A stretch of 57,514 nucleotides of DNA from an uncultured Collinsella sp. (GCA_959599635.1 CAUGJN010000002.1:1-57514); one strand, 5' to 3'; positions 40,071-48,746 are shown, counted from the first letter of the stretch. The notes: generated by a model not told the origin, from the letters alone. Made by a program: numbers and translations.

Positions 40071-40904
40071 CTAGGCCAGGATGCCGGCCGCGGAGAGGGC
40101 GATGCCGCCCACGATGGCGATCACGAGAAGCCAACCGGTGTTGACGTTCTTCTTGATGAGCCAGTACATAAGGCCGGTGAGGCCAAGGGAGATCATCTGG
40201 GGCATCATGCCGTCCAGGATGTCCTGGATCACGACGGTGCCCTCAGCGAACTGCAGCGGGGTGGTGGCGCCGATCAGTGTGGCGATCATGCCGCCCACGG
40301 ACATAAGACCCACGATGCCGCAGACATACATGAGCTTCTCCATGAGGTCGCCGCCCTGAAGCTTGCTCAGGTACTCGTGACCGCCCTGATAGCCCATCTT
40401 GGCTGCGAACCAAGTGATCAGCACAGAGGGGACGATGGAGATGAGCATGGCCAGGATCGGGCCCATGATGGAGCCCTGCTGAGCCAGCTGAACGCCCAGA
40501 CCAAAGGCGATAACGCGGATGGTGCCTTGGAAGAAGGAGTCACCGATGCCGGAAAGCGGACCCATGAGGGAGGTCTTGACCGCGTTGATCGAATCGGGGT
40601 CGAAGTTCTCGGGATCCTTGGCGTACTCCTCCTCCATGGAGGCGGAGAGGCCCAGGATGAAAGCGCTCGTCTGCGGGGTGCAGTTGTAGAACGCCATGTG
40701 ACGGTGGTAAGCCTCTTTCTTAGCAGCGAGCTGCTTGGGATCGGACTCATCCGGATAGAGGCGATCGAGCGTGGGAACCATGCCGTAGAGGAAGCCCATG
40801 TTCATCTGACGCTCGTAGTTCCAAGAGGCCTGGATGGCCCAGGAGCGCCAGAAGAACTGGCTGACCTTCTTGTTCAGGGACACGTCCTTGGTTGCGGTTG
40901 CCAT
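40071..40904 (-). CDS. Mannose-family PTS component IID
   Basis: A 277-residue membrane subunit that, with IIC, forms the sugar channel. It starts with the soluble helical part (FFWRSWAIQASWNYERQMNMGFLYG), followed by LMGPLSGIGDSFFQGT and C-terminal hydrophobic helices. AAGGAGGAA before ATG 40904; the stop of IIC lies 13 bases upstream. Third gene of the operon. Confidence 0.94.
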   Translation of the reverse strand: MATATKDVSLNKKVSQFFWRSWAIQASWNYERQMNMGFLYGMVPTLDRLYPDESDPKQLAAKKEAYHRHMAFYNCTPQTSAFILGLSASMEEEYAKDPENFDPDSINAVKTSLMGPLSGIGDSFFQGTIRVIAFGLGVQLAQQGSIMGPILAMLISIVPSVLITWFAAKMGYQGGHEYLSKLQGGDLMEKLMYVCGIVGLMSVGGMIATLIGATTPLQFAEGTVVIQDILDGMMPQMISLGLTGLMYWLIKKNVNTGWLLVIAIVGGIALSAAGILA

Positions 40905-40917
40905 AGTGTGTTCCTCC

Positions 40918-41712
40918 TTAGTCTTCGTCGTCTTCGAGCGGATCGTAGTCGGAATCGACACCGGCGGCTGCATGGGAACCGTTGAACTTGAAGCCCATGA
41001 AGACGACAGCCAGGCACACACCGATCAGAGCGACCGCGATGACGGACAGGTTGAGGTAAGCGGCGAGCAGGAAACCGATGAACAGGAACGGAGTCATACC
41101 CTTCTTGATCATCATGGTGAGCAGCAGGGCCAAGCCGTAGGCGGTCATGATCTTGGTCGAAACGTTAAGACCGGTGGACAGCCACTCGGGAACCATGTTG
41201 ACGATGGCCTGAACCAGGTCGGTGCCAACAAAGACGGCGAGGAAGATCGGCAGGAAGTACATGACGGCGTACAAACCGGAGCCGGCGCAGATGTGCATAC
41301 GGTAGGCGGTCTTGAACTTTCCGTTATCGATCGCACTATCTGCCACATGAGTGAGGGCGGCGATGATGGAACGGAACACGATGCCGAGGAGCTGACCCAG
41401 GACGGCGACCGGGATGGCGATCGTCATGGCGGTCTCGGCGGAAGCATCGGTCAGGCATGCAAAGGCAGCGGCCACGATGCCGCCCAGGACCATATCGGGC
41501 GGAACGGCGGCGCCGACCTGCACCAGGCCCATGGACACGAGCTCGACGGCGGCACCGACGGCAAGGCCGGTGGGCACATCGCCCAGCAGCAGACCGACGA
41601 GCGTAGCGCCAACGAGGGGCTGCTCGAAGTTAAGACGACCGAGCAGGCGGGAGTCCCACATGCAGAACACGCCGACGAGGCCGACGAGCACCGCACTGAT
41701 GAACGTATTCAT
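40918..41712 (-). CDS. Mannose-family PTS component IIC
   Basis: A 264-residue integral membrane protein with about eight hydrophobic segments. Family hallmarks are SRLLGRLNFEQPLVGATLVGLLLGD and GAAVELVSMGLVQVGAAVPPD. The C-terminal tail is acidic (PLEDDED). GAAAGGAGAAGGG precedes ATG 41712. Second gene of the operon, 36 bases after IIAB. Confidence 0.94.
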   Translation of the reverse strand: MNTFISAVLVGLVGVFCMWDSRLLGRLNFEQPLVGATLVGLLLGDVPTGLAVGAAVELVSMGLVQVGAAVPPDMVLGGIVAAAFACLTDASAETAMTIAIPVAVLGQLLGIVFRSIIAALTHVADSAIDNGKFKTAYRMHICAGSGLYAVMYFLPIFLAVFVGTDLVQAIVNMVPEWLSTGLNVSTKIMTAYGLALLLTMMIKKGMTPFLFIGFLLAAYLNLSVIAVALIGVCLAVVFMGFKFNGSHAAAGVDSDYDPLEDDED

Positions 41713-41748
41713 ACCCTTCTCCTTTCAGTCAGGCAAAAGCCTGGTTGA

Positions 41749-42672
41749 TTACAGCTTGGCGTCGATGTCGACGCTCTGATACGTAGGGGTCTGCTGGACG
41801 TAGAGCTTGATGCCCATGTCGAGCAGCTGGTTGACGTCGGCCTTCTGGGTGGCGTCGAGGAAGACGGAGCTGTCCTTGCCGCCGACCTGCTCGGCACCGT
41901 CGTGGTTGGCGGTGGCGCCCAGGTTGATGGCGTCGAGCTTGTAGCCCTGGCAGAACTGCAGCATCTCGGCCGTGTTGCCAAAGACGAACATGACGCGCTC
42001 GCCGAGGGTGTTGAGCTTGTCCATCTTGGCGAGGGCACGCTCGACGGTGAAGACGTTCAGGCGCACGCCCTGGGGCTTGGCCAGCTTAAGAGCGCCCTTC
42101 TTGATGTCATCGTTGGCGGCAGCGTTGTCGACGACGATGATGCGCTCGGCCTGGACCTTGGTGGTCCAGGTAAAGACGACCTGGCCGTGCAGCAGACGGT
42201 AGTCAAGACGTGCGAGGACGATCTTGGCGGGACCGGAGCTGTGACGGGACGCCTTAGCCTTCTTGGCGGGAGCCGCGGCGACCTCGACCGGTGCGTTGGG
42301 GTTGGTCAGACCGGTGCGGGCCTCGTTGATGAGGGCCGCGAGCTCGGCGCCCTTGACGGGGGCGGGGCTCATAGCGAGCGTGAGCGCCAGCGGGATGTTG
42401 AAACCGCTGACAACCGTGAACTTCGTGCCGTTCTTGGAAAGCTCGACCATGTTGTTGTTGACCGAGCTACCGAGCATATCGGTTAGCACATACACGGTGT
42501 CGTCCGCGTTGAACGTGGCGATCATAGCCTCAACCTTATTGGTGATGGGCTCCTTGTCGTCACGAGCAAGCGACACGACGTGGACGTTCGACACGTCGCC
42601 GAGAACCATCTCGAGCGTGTCTTTGGCGCCTGCGGCCAGGCCGCCATGAGATGCGAGAATGATCTGATTCAT
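41749..42672 (-). CDS. Mannose-family PTS fused components IIA and IIB
   Basis: A 307-residue cytoplasmic phosphocarrier. IIA spans residues 1-122 with phosphorylated His9 (ILASHGGLA). An Ala/Pro/Lys linker (125-147) joins IIB (148-307), whose phosphohistidine is H162 in RLDYRLLHGQV. Phosphate passes from HPr to His9, then His162, then the incoming sugar. GGAGGAGGCAAG lies before ATG 42672. First gene of the IIAB-IIC-IID-SIS operon; the -10 box overlaps a candidate operator. Confidence 0.95.
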   Translation of the reverse strand: MNQIILASHGGLAAGAKDTLEMVLGDVSNVHVVSLARDDKEPITNKVEAMIATFNADDTVYVLTDMLGSSVNNNMVELSKNGTKFTVVSGFNIPLALTLAMSPAPVKGAELAALINEARTGLTNPNAPVEVAAAPAKKAKASRHSSGPAKIVLARLDYRLLHGQVVFTWTTKVQAERIIVVDNAAANDDIKKGALKLAKPQGVRLNVFTVERALAKMDKLNTLGERVMFVFGNTAEMLQFCQGYKLDAINLGATANHDGAEQVGGKDSSVFLDATQKADVNQLLDMGIKLYVQQTPTYQSVDIDAKL

Positions 42673-42697
42673 CTTGCCTCCTCCTTTTCGTTATGGT

Positions 42698-42720
42698 CAT
42701 TATAACGTCTTATACGTTGC
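42698..42720 (-). promoter_or_regulatory. PTS operon promoter/operator (TATAAT within ACGTATAAGACGTTATAATG)
   Basis: A minus-strand TATAAT (42698-42703) is embedded in ACGTTATAAT, next to a second ACGTATAA half. Shares ACGTTATA with sites at 36811-36834 and 43978-43998. Likely bound by gntR 2. Confidence 0.6.
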
Positions 42721-42855
42721 TTATATTGCTAATTAGTATAAAGACCGTTCGCGGGTGAAAATCGACCGTTGACGGGTTTAACGTACTTGAAACGTTGGGG
42801 CTGGGTTGGCCGGCGCTGGCTGGATAACCCCAGGTCGGACGCCGCGCGCAATCCC

Positions 42856-43938
42856 CTATCGCACGAAGTACCAGGGGCTTTCCTGCACGGTGGGCTCCAG
42901 CGCAATGCCCGTGCGCTCGCGGAACAGGTCCATGTCCTGCGATTTCTCCGTCCACCACGCGTTGGGCTTAAAGGTCATGCTCTCGACAATACGTTTGACA
43001 ATGGCGCTGTTGCGCAGCTTGGAAAAGTCGGTGTTCATGATCACGATGGAGGCGAGCACCAGCACAATGCCCAGGACCTTGATTGCGCCGGCGGACTCGG
43101 CATAGATGCCAATACCGACCAGAACGGTCGCCACGGTTTCGAACGAAGCCACGACCGGCACCTTCGACGTCTCAAGATCCATCGAAAGGCCCTGCATATA
43201 GAAGATGTACGCAAGAGCCGTCGGAATAAAGCCAAAGCCCGCGAACAACAGAATGAGGTGCGGGGACATTGCCGCGGCCACATCGGACCACGGAGCAGAA
43301 AGCACAGCCATAAAGCATCCGCCAAAGACAAAGCCCCAAAACGTCACCGCCAGCGGATGCAGCGTCTTGGTGGCCATGCGGCTAAACACAGCCAGCAGCG
43401 CACCGCAAAGTCCGGCGATCACACCCGAAGCGACGCCCCAAGTCGAGAAATGGAAACCGGACAGGTCGCCGCTCGTCACCGCGAGCACGCAACCCACAAT
43501 GTTAAAGATGATGGCGACGAGCTTGTTGGGGGTCACGCCCTCGCGATAAAGCACGCGGCCGAGCATGACGCCAAACACCGGCGAGGTATAGAGCAGCACC
43601 GAGGCCGTGGACATGCCCACCTCGCCCATGCACTCGTAATAGCAGGTGTTGGCGACGGCCAAACCGACGATACCGACAAGTGCGCAGGGGACGAGCTCTT
43701 TAGGACTTGCCTTGAACAGTGCCATGGGACCCGAGGCTTTTCCCTCACGAGCACCTCCCTGGCAGCCCATGAATACCAAGACCGGAGCCATTAAGACGGC
43801 ACCCGACAACAGACGAAGGGCCGCCATGCTCTGAGACGAAACACCCAGGGCCGATATTCCGTTAACAAAGATTCCGATGGTGCCCCACATAAGCGCGGCG
43901 ATCAGCACCAGCACATAGCCCACATTACTTCTCTTCAA
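42856..43938 (-). CDS. EamA/DMT-family transporter 2
   Basis: A 360-residue membrane protein with ten helices in two EamA repeats (roughly residues 5-150 and 175-310), for example LIAALMWGTIGIFVNG and GFIPTALAYIFYMQGLSMD. A C-terminal 45-residue hydrophilic tail is unusual. The start is probably TTG 43938, with GAGGAGG five bases upstream; the frame opens at ATG 43974 but without a site. It lies between the PTS operon and SIS 3 and shares the CGTTATA motif, so export of the amine (for example lysine) freed by the deglycases is a reasonable guess. Confidence 0.82.
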   Translation of the reverse strand: MKRSNVGYVLVLIAALMWGTIGIFVNGISALGVSSQSMAALRLLSGAVLMAPVLVFMGCQGGAREGKASGPMALFKASPKELVPCALVGIVGLAVANTCYYECMGEVGMSTASVLLYTSPVFGVMLGRVLYREGVTPNKLVAIIFNIVGCVLAVTSGDLSGFHFSTWGVASGVIAGLCGALLAVFSRMATKTLHPLAVTFWGFVFGGCFMAVLSAPWSDVAAAMSPHLILLFAGFGFIPTALAYIFYMQGLSMDLETSKVPVVASFETVATVLVGIGIYAESAGAIKVLGIVLVLASIVIMNTDFSKLRNSAIVKRIVESMTFKPNAWWTEKSQDMDLFRERTGIALEPTVQESPWYFVR

Positions 43939-43977
43939 CGCAGCCTCCTCGGTATTATTTCCAATATGTTTCATGCT

Positions 43978-43998
43978 ACGTTATAGTCGTTATATACA
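43978..43998 (-). promoter_or_regulatory. Candidate operator upstream of EamA 2 (ACGTTATAGTCGTTATATAC)
   Basis: Two CGTTATA words nine bases apart, matching the candidate operators of gntR 2 and the PTS operon. Confidence 0.55.
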
Positions 43999-44094
43999 TT
44001 TATCAAGACTGAAATCGGCGAACGGGAAAACTCTTGACACAGGGAGTGTCGCAGGTGCCGGCAGAAAGGGAACGTCCCCAAGTGCCGCTCTAGC

Positions 44095-44160
44095 AGTTGC
44101 GGTGAAATAGTTCTCAAATAGAGGCCTCACGCCCCCAACAGGAACTATTCCACCGCAACT
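44095..44160. repeat. Inverted repeat AGTTGCGGTGAAATAGTTC / GGAACTATTCCACCGCAACT
   Basis: A 19-bp stem with one mismatch around a 27-base loop, 36 bases past the SIS 3 stop. It may terminate that transcript but has no T-run. An AGGGAACGTCCCC word precedes it at 44067. Confidence 0.8.
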
Positions 44161-44196
44161 TATGAGGAGTATTGGGCTGTTAGGCCGCTCTATCCC

Positions 44197-45189
44197 TTAG
44201 TAATCGAGCTTCCACATGTAGCGGCGCGTCATGTAGTCCTTGTGGGTGACGGCGGAGAGCGCGCGCATGTACACGTTGTTGAGGATCGGGGCGAAGATCA
44301 GGTGGTTGAAGTACTCGCTCACGCTGTCCTTGATGTCGTTGAGGCCGAGCTCCTTGGCGTCGAGCTGGTAGACGCGCTCGCCACCGTACTGGTTGACGAA
44401 GCGGATTCCGCGCTCGTCGTTGCAGCGGCTGCGGCCGACGCTGATGAGCTGGAACAGCGAGGTGCGCTTGTCCAGGATCTCGAAGGGACCATGGAAGAAG
44501 TCACAGGTGTTGATGGTGCAGGAGTCGATCTGCAGCATCTCCTGCACGTTGCAGATGCTAAAGACGTAGGCGGCACCAAAGAGCGGACCCTGAGCCATCA
44601 CGTTGATGCAGGGCTTGTCGGCGTTCTGCTCGGCCCACTTGGCAGCGAGCGGACGGGTGTACTCGAAGGCCTTGCGGTAGATGGGATCGATCAGGTCGAA
44701 GGCGGCCATGGCGGTCTCGTACTCGGCATAGCCCTCGGTCTGCTGCGTGAGCTCCATGGCAATCATGGTCACGACGGCGGAGTTGGTGCGGCCCATGCAG
44801 GACTCGTCGATGGCAAGGCTGTCGTACTGGATCTTGTAGTCGCAGACCTCGGTGAGGCCGGACTCGTCAACATAGATGGCGATGGTGCTGGCGCCGTGGT
44901 CCTTGGCGACCTGGGCGGCGACGATGGTCTCCTTGGTGCCGCGCATGGACACGACGACGGCCAGGGCGTTCTCGTTGACGTAGGCCGGGGTGGCGTGCAC
45001 GAACTCGTTGCTGGTGTAGCTGGAGCTCACGACCTGCGTGGCCTCGTGCTCCATAAAGTACTGGGCAGGATAGTTGCCGCCGTTGGATCCGCCGGCGCCG
45101 ATCCACACGACGCGCTTGATGCCGCCCTTGTCTGCCTTGTCAGCCAAAACCTGGGAGACGACGTCCTTAACCTGTTCCTGAGTAGTCAT
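44197..45189 (-). CDS. SIS-domain sugar-amine-phosphate deglycase/isomerase (FrlB/GfrF-like), paralogue 3
   Basis: A 330-residue protein with two SIS domains. Motifs are WIGAGGSNGGNYPAQYF, VVSMRGTKETIVAA (the usual S-G-x-T serine is replaced, SMRGTKET), NTCDFFHGPFEIL and C-terminal RRYMWKLDY. The C-terminus is nearest to paralogue 2. It is divergent from gntR 3 and shares a palindrome-rich control region, so a separate inducer from the other two is likely. GAAAGGCTGATGC precedes ATG 45189, a weak site. Confidence 0.84.
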   Translation of the reverse strand: MTTQEQVKDVVSQVLADKADKGGIKRVVWIGAGGSNGGNYPAQYFMEHEATQVVSSSYTSNEFVHATPAYVNENALAVVVSMRGTKETIVAAQVAKDHGASTIAIYVDESGLTEVCDYKIQYDSLAIDESCMGRTNSAVVTMIAMELTQQTEGYAEYETAMAAFDLIDPIYRKAFEYTRPLAAKWAEQNADKPCINVMAQGPLFGAAYVFSICNVQEMLQIDSCTINTCDFFHGPFEILDKRTSLFQLISVGRSRCNDERGIRFVNQYGGERVYQLDAKELGLNDIKDSVSEYFNHLIFAPILNNVYMRALSAVTHKDYMTRRYMWKLDY

Positions 45190-45227
45190 CGTGCATCAGC
45201 CTTTCTTCTCGTTTGATGCTCTCGATG

Positions 45228-45384
45228 GCATACAAGTTACATACACGTTTTGGTTATGTCGACTAGTTGTATGCTATATTTGTCTTAGAAATTTTGCTGG
45301 TAAAGTTTTCGGCAATCCATTACCAGCGATTTTGTTGTCATGTTGGATACATGCTTGGTTCAGTAAGCATACAAGTTAGATACA
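45228..45384. promoter_or_regulatory. Divergent control region with GCATACAAGTTASATACA operators
   Basis: Copies at 45228-45245 and 45367-45384 differ at one base; a reverse half (AGTTGTATGC) lies at 45265-45274. One flanks the SIS 3 promoter, the other lies ten bases before the gntR 3 start, as expected for autoregulated divergent control. 205 bases, no gene. Confidence 0.75.
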
Positions 45385-45394
45385 GGTTGTTCGC

Positions 45395-46117
45395 ATGAGC
45401 ACTTCGTCAAAAAAGAACTTGGCCCAATACGAGCGTCTGGCGGGTACGCTGCGTGACCGCATCGCCGCCGGCACCTACGCACGCGGAGACAAGCTGCCGT
45501 CCGAGATGGAGCTCATGGACGAATCGGGGCTGTCGCGCAGTACCGTGCGCCACGCGCTTAAGGTGTTAGTTGACGAGGGCCTGGTGCGCACCGAGCGCGG
45601 ACGTGGCACCTTTGTGGCCGACACGCCCGCGCTCCACGAGAACAACCTGGTGTTTTCGAGCTATACGGCACAGGTCCAGGGTCAGGGCATGAAGCCCACC
45701 ACGCGCACCGTGGACTCGGGCTTTGCCAAGGCGGCCGGCAGCATAGCCAAGTTCTTTGACGCCGCCGCGGGCAGCAAGCTCGTCAAACTTGTCCGCCTGC
45801 GCTACCTGGACGATGCGCCGCTGTGTCTGGAGACCACCTATTTGCCGCCAAGCTTTGGGTCGCTCATCGATCGCGATATCAACGGTTCGCTCTACGCCAC
45901 GCTGCGCCAGGAATTCCATCGCGCGCCGGCACAGGGGCACAAGACCTTTGAGGTGTGCTATGCCTCGCAAAACGAGGCATTTTTGCTCAACGTTGAGCGC
46001 GGGCAGGCGCTGATCCTGATCACCGACTACGTCTACGACACCGACGGCCGCCCGCTCCATGTCTCCAAGCGCATCCAACGCACCGACCGCGCCAAATACA
46101 CCGAACCCATCGGCTAA
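45395..46117 (+). CDS. GntR/HutC-family transcriptional regulator 3
   Basis: A 240-residue regulator with winged helix (residues 10-80, LPSEMELMDESGLSRSTVRHALKVL, TERGRGTFV) and UTRA domain (about 95-235). More distant from regulators 1 and 2 than they are from each other. Divergent from SIS 3, with GCATACAAGTTA operators in the shared region. The ATG is preceded by CAGGTTGTTCGC, a weak site. Confidence 0.92.
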   Translation: MSTSSKKNLAQYERLAGTLRDRIAAGTYARGDKLPSEMELMDESGLSRSTVRHALKVLVDEGLVRTERGRGTFVADTPALHENNLVFSSYTAQVQGQGMKPTTRTVDSGFAKAAGSIAKFFDAAAGSKLVKLVRLRYLDDAPLCLETTYLPPSFGSLIDRDINGSLYATLRQEFHRAPAQGHKTFEVCYASQNEAFLLNVERGQALILITDYVYDTDGRPLHVSKRIQRTDRAKYTEPIG

Positions 46118-46152
46118 CCACCGCAAAGGGGACAGGCACCTTCGTGGTGGTT
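46116..46152. terminator. Bidirectional hairpin AACCACCGCAAAGG / CCTTCGTGGTGGTT
   Basis: Lies exactly between the converging gntR 3 stop and acetyltransferase stop. Loop contains GGACAGG, a word shared with other intergenic hairpins here. Confidence 0.75.
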
Positions 46153-46734
46153 TTAGGCGAGGAGGTCGGGGAACCAGGTTGGTTTGGGCTGGTTGGGGGT
46201 GCGCTCGGCCAGGACCAGCTCCATCCAGCACATGTCGTACCAGCGGCCGAACTTTTGGGCACAGCGGTCGAAAGCACCCACCAAGCGATATCCCATATGG
46301 GCATGGAAGTCCTGGCTGTTGTGCGTCAGGTACTCGTCGTCCTTGTCGTGCGGCACGGCGATGAGCGCGCACATGTTGGTGATGCCCATCGCGATCAGGC
46401 ATTGCTTGAGCGCGTCATGCAGCTTGCGGCCCAGCCCGCCGTGGCGCACGTCACGCGCCAGGTAGATCGACGTCTCGACCGACCAGTCGTATGCCTCGCG
46501 GCTGTTGAGCGCGCTCACATAGGCATAGCCCACCGGACGCCCGTCCAGCTCCATCACCAGATACGGGTAGCGCTCGAGCGTGCGCTCGATGCGCCTGGCG
46601 AACTCCTCGACGCTCGGCACCTCGTATTCGCAGGTAATCGCAGTCTTGAGCACATACGGCTCATAGATAGCAAGCAACGCCGGCGCATCATCGGGCGTCG
46701 CTAGGCGAATCGTCGGCTCGGACATCTCGGTCAT
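46153..46734 (-). CDS. GNAT-family N-acetyltransferase (phosphinothricin acetyltransferase-like)
   Basis: A 193-residue acetyl-CoA-dependent acetyltransferase. The fold begins IRLATPDDAPALLAIYEPYV, and the acetyl-CoA loop is RDVRHGGLGRKLHDAL (R/Q-x-x-G-x-G/A variant). LVGAFDRCAQKFGRWYDM matches the PAT subfamily end (H.vG...GrKfGrW.D). Substrate unknown. GGAGGAGCTGT before ATG 46734 sets the start. Confidence 0.9.
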   Translation of the reverse strand: MTEMSEPTIRLATPDDAPALLAIYEPYVLKTAITCEYEVPSVEEFARRIERTLERYPYLVMELDGRPVGYAYVSALNSREAYDWSVETSIYLARDVRHGGLGRKLHDALKQCLIAMGITNMCALIAVPHDKDDEYLTHNSQDFHAHMGYRLVGAFDRCAQKFGRWYDMCWMELVLAERTPNQPKPTWFPDLLA

Positions 46735-46749
46735 ACAGCTCCTCCCCCT

Positions 46750-46794
46750 CAAAAGCAAAGGCCGCCCTGCGCCAAACCCAGGCGCAGGACGGCC
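46750..46794 (-). terminator. Terminator of the threonine aldolase gene
   Basis: Stem GGCCGTCCTGCGCC / GGCGCAGGGCGGCC, then TTTGCTTTTG on the minus strand. Confidence 0.85.
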
Positions 46795-46811
46795 CTCGTC
46801 ATTGCATCAGG

Positions 46812-47837
46812 CTACAGGACAGCCGCCAGCGCGTCGATGTCCTCCTGCGTCGTGGCCCAGCTGGTGCAAAAGCGCACCACCGTGTGGGTATCGTCGTACT
46901 TTTCCCAGTACTCGATCGCCGCATGCTCGCGAATGCGGGCCATGTCCTCGTTGGGCAGAATCACGAACTGCTGGTTTGTGGGCGTCTCCAAAAAGAACTG
47001 GTAGCCGCGCTCGTGCAGCACACGACGCAGCGCCTGGGCCGTCTGAATCGCCTGTCGACCAATCTCAAAATACAGGCCATCGGTAAAGAGCGCCTCAAAC
47101 TGCACGCCCGTCAGGCGGCCCTTGGCCAACAGCGCGCCGTGCTGCTTAATACGCGGAATGGGATGCGCCGGAGCGTGCATGCCGCAGAACACCACAGCCT
47201 CGCCGCAAAGCGCGCCGCACTTGGTGCCGCCGATGTAGAACACGTCGCACAGCTGCGCCAGCTCGGGCAGGGTAATGTCGCACTCATCGGCCGCCAGTGC
47301 ATAGGCCAGACGAGCACCGTCCACAAACAGCGGAATCTCGCGCTTCTGGCACACCGCGTGAATCGCCGCGAGCTCGGCCTTGGAGTACAGCGTGCCGTAC
47401 TCGGTCGATAGGCTCACGTACACGGCGCCCGGGAACACCGTGTGCTCGTAGCTCTCGTTTTCGTAGAACACCTGAATATAGTTCTCGAGATCCTCGGCGT
47501 GCATCTTGCCCTCGTAGCCGGGGATGGTGAGCACCTTGTGGCCACCAAACTCGATGGCGCCCGCCTCGTGGCAAGCGACATGGCCGGTCTCGGCGGCAAC
47601 GACGCCCTCGTAGGGCGCGAGCAGCATGTCAATCACCGTCGCGTTGGCCTGCGTGCCGCCCACCAGCAAGAACACGTCGGCATCGGGGGCCTGACAGGCC
47701 TCGCGAATCAGCTGCTTGGCACGCTCGGTGTGCGCATCGGTACCGTAGCCGGGCTGCGGCTCCATGTTGGTATCGACGAGCGCCTGCAGCACTGCCGGAT
47801 GAGCACCGTGGGAATAGTCGTTGTTGAACGCGAGCAT
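46812..47837 (-). CDS. ltaE: Low-specificity L-threonine aldolase
   Basis: A 341-residue PLP enzyme splitting threonine or allo-threonine into glycine and acetaldehyde. The PLP lysine is in IGGTKCGALCGEAVVF; the cofactor-ring segment HVACHEAGAIEFGGH and DGARLAYAL are typical. Complete length. GAGAGGATTGCC precedes ATG 47837. Ends with its own terminator; the PAP2 gene lies 45 bases upstream. Confidence 0.93.
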   Translation of the reverse strand: MLAFNNDYSHGAHPAVLQALVDTNMEPQPGYGTDAHTERAKQLIREACQAPDADVFLLVGGTQANATVIDMLLAPYEGVVAAETGHVACHEAGAIEFGGHKVLTIPGYEGKMHAEDLENYIQVFYENESYEHTVFPGAVYVSLSTEYGTLYSKAELAAIHAVCQKREIPLFVDGARLAYALAADECDITLPELAQLCDVFYIGGTKCGALCGEAVVFCGMHAPAHPIPRIKQHGALLAKGRLTGVQFEALFTDGLYFEIGRQAIQTAQALRRVLHERGYQFFLETPTNQQFVILPNEDMARIREHAAIEYWEKYDDTHTVVRFCTSWATTQEDIDALAAVL

Positions 47838-47882
47838 GGCAATCCTCTCTAGCCGGGCATGGGCCCGATGATTTAAACGCCG

Positions 47883-48746
47883 CTATTGTACGCCGCCCGG
47901 ATAGGCAATGCGCGCGGCAAGGCACTCAAGTGCCAGCACCAGGGCAAAGCCGCAGCTCACGTCAGTCAAAAAGTGCGCACCGATCACAATGCGGCCAAAG
48001 GCGACGAGCGCCGCAACCGCAGCCGCCGTCCAAAAGACCACGCGACGGCGCGACGGCTTTTCCTTAAAGGCCGCCGCGGGAAGCCCGGCGAGCATAAGGC
48101 CGATCGCCGCGTGCGCCGTATGTCCGCTCGCAAACGACTTGAAGCCGTCCTTGATCACGCCGGCCGCAATATAGCTCCACTTGTCGGGGTTGCCAATCAC
48201 CCACCACGGCTGAAAATTGAGCCCCGGCGTGACCTCGATCACGCGCATGCGCGGGCGCGACCACAGCGGCTTGACAACCACGTTGAGGATGATGGCCTGA
48301 GCGACCCACACGGCAAGCACCATCAGCGCCCAGCGCGCGAGCTCGTCGGAGTCGGTGTCACGCGTGAGGCGATAGACGACAAGGTTGGCAGCGATGACCA
48401 GCACAAACGTCAGCACCAACTGGACAGCGATGAGTTTGCCGCCAACCTTCAGGGACGAGACGATCTCGTAGCCGGCCAGGCCAACGTTGACGAGGATGCC
48501 GAGCACGGCGAGCCATTTGCTCCCCCTGGAGTCGGGACGCACCGCGCGCACGAGCATAACGCCCGCGACGCTCGCCGTCAGCTCAAACGGCAGCTCGCCG
48601 GCGGCCTCGATAAAGCGGCCGTACATGCTGCCGATGTTGAACAGCGCGCTCGAGATCTGATAATCGAAGAAACTGCCCACGCCCAGACAAAGGCACAGGA
48701 CAACCGCGATAATGGCGACATCTTTCTTATAGATATATCCGAACAT
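47883..48746 (-). CDS. PAP2-family membrane phosphatase
   Basis: A 287-residue membrane protein with about six helices. Phosphatase motifs appear as KPLWSRPR (K-x-RP variant), SFASGHTAHAAIG (SGH) and GRIVIGAHFLTDV (R...H...D). Likely dephosphorylates a lipid such as undecaprenyl pyrophosphate or phosphatidic acid. ATG 48746 has AAAGGAAAGC upstream; an earlier frame start at 48782 has none. Probably co-transcribed with the threonine aldolase gene downstream. Confidence 0.85.
   Translation of the reverse strand: MFGYIYKKDVAIIAVVLCLCLGVGSFFDYQISSALFNIGSMYGRFIEAAGELPFELTASVAGVMLVRAVRPDSRGSKWLAVLGILVNVGLAGYEIVSSLKVGGKLIAVQLVLTFVLVIAANLVVYRLTRDTDSDELARWALMVLAVWVAQAIILNVVVKPLWSRPRMRVIEVTPGLNFQPWWVIGNPDKWSYIAAGVIKDGFKSFASGHTAHAAIGLMLAGLPAAAFKEKPSRRRVVFWTAAAVAALVAFGRIVIGAHFLTDVSCGFALVLALECLAARIAYPGGVQ

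Noticed and set aside
46116..46152. Small gene at the GGGGACAGG hairpin
   Set aside because: Only a hairpin between two converging stop codons; no open frame.
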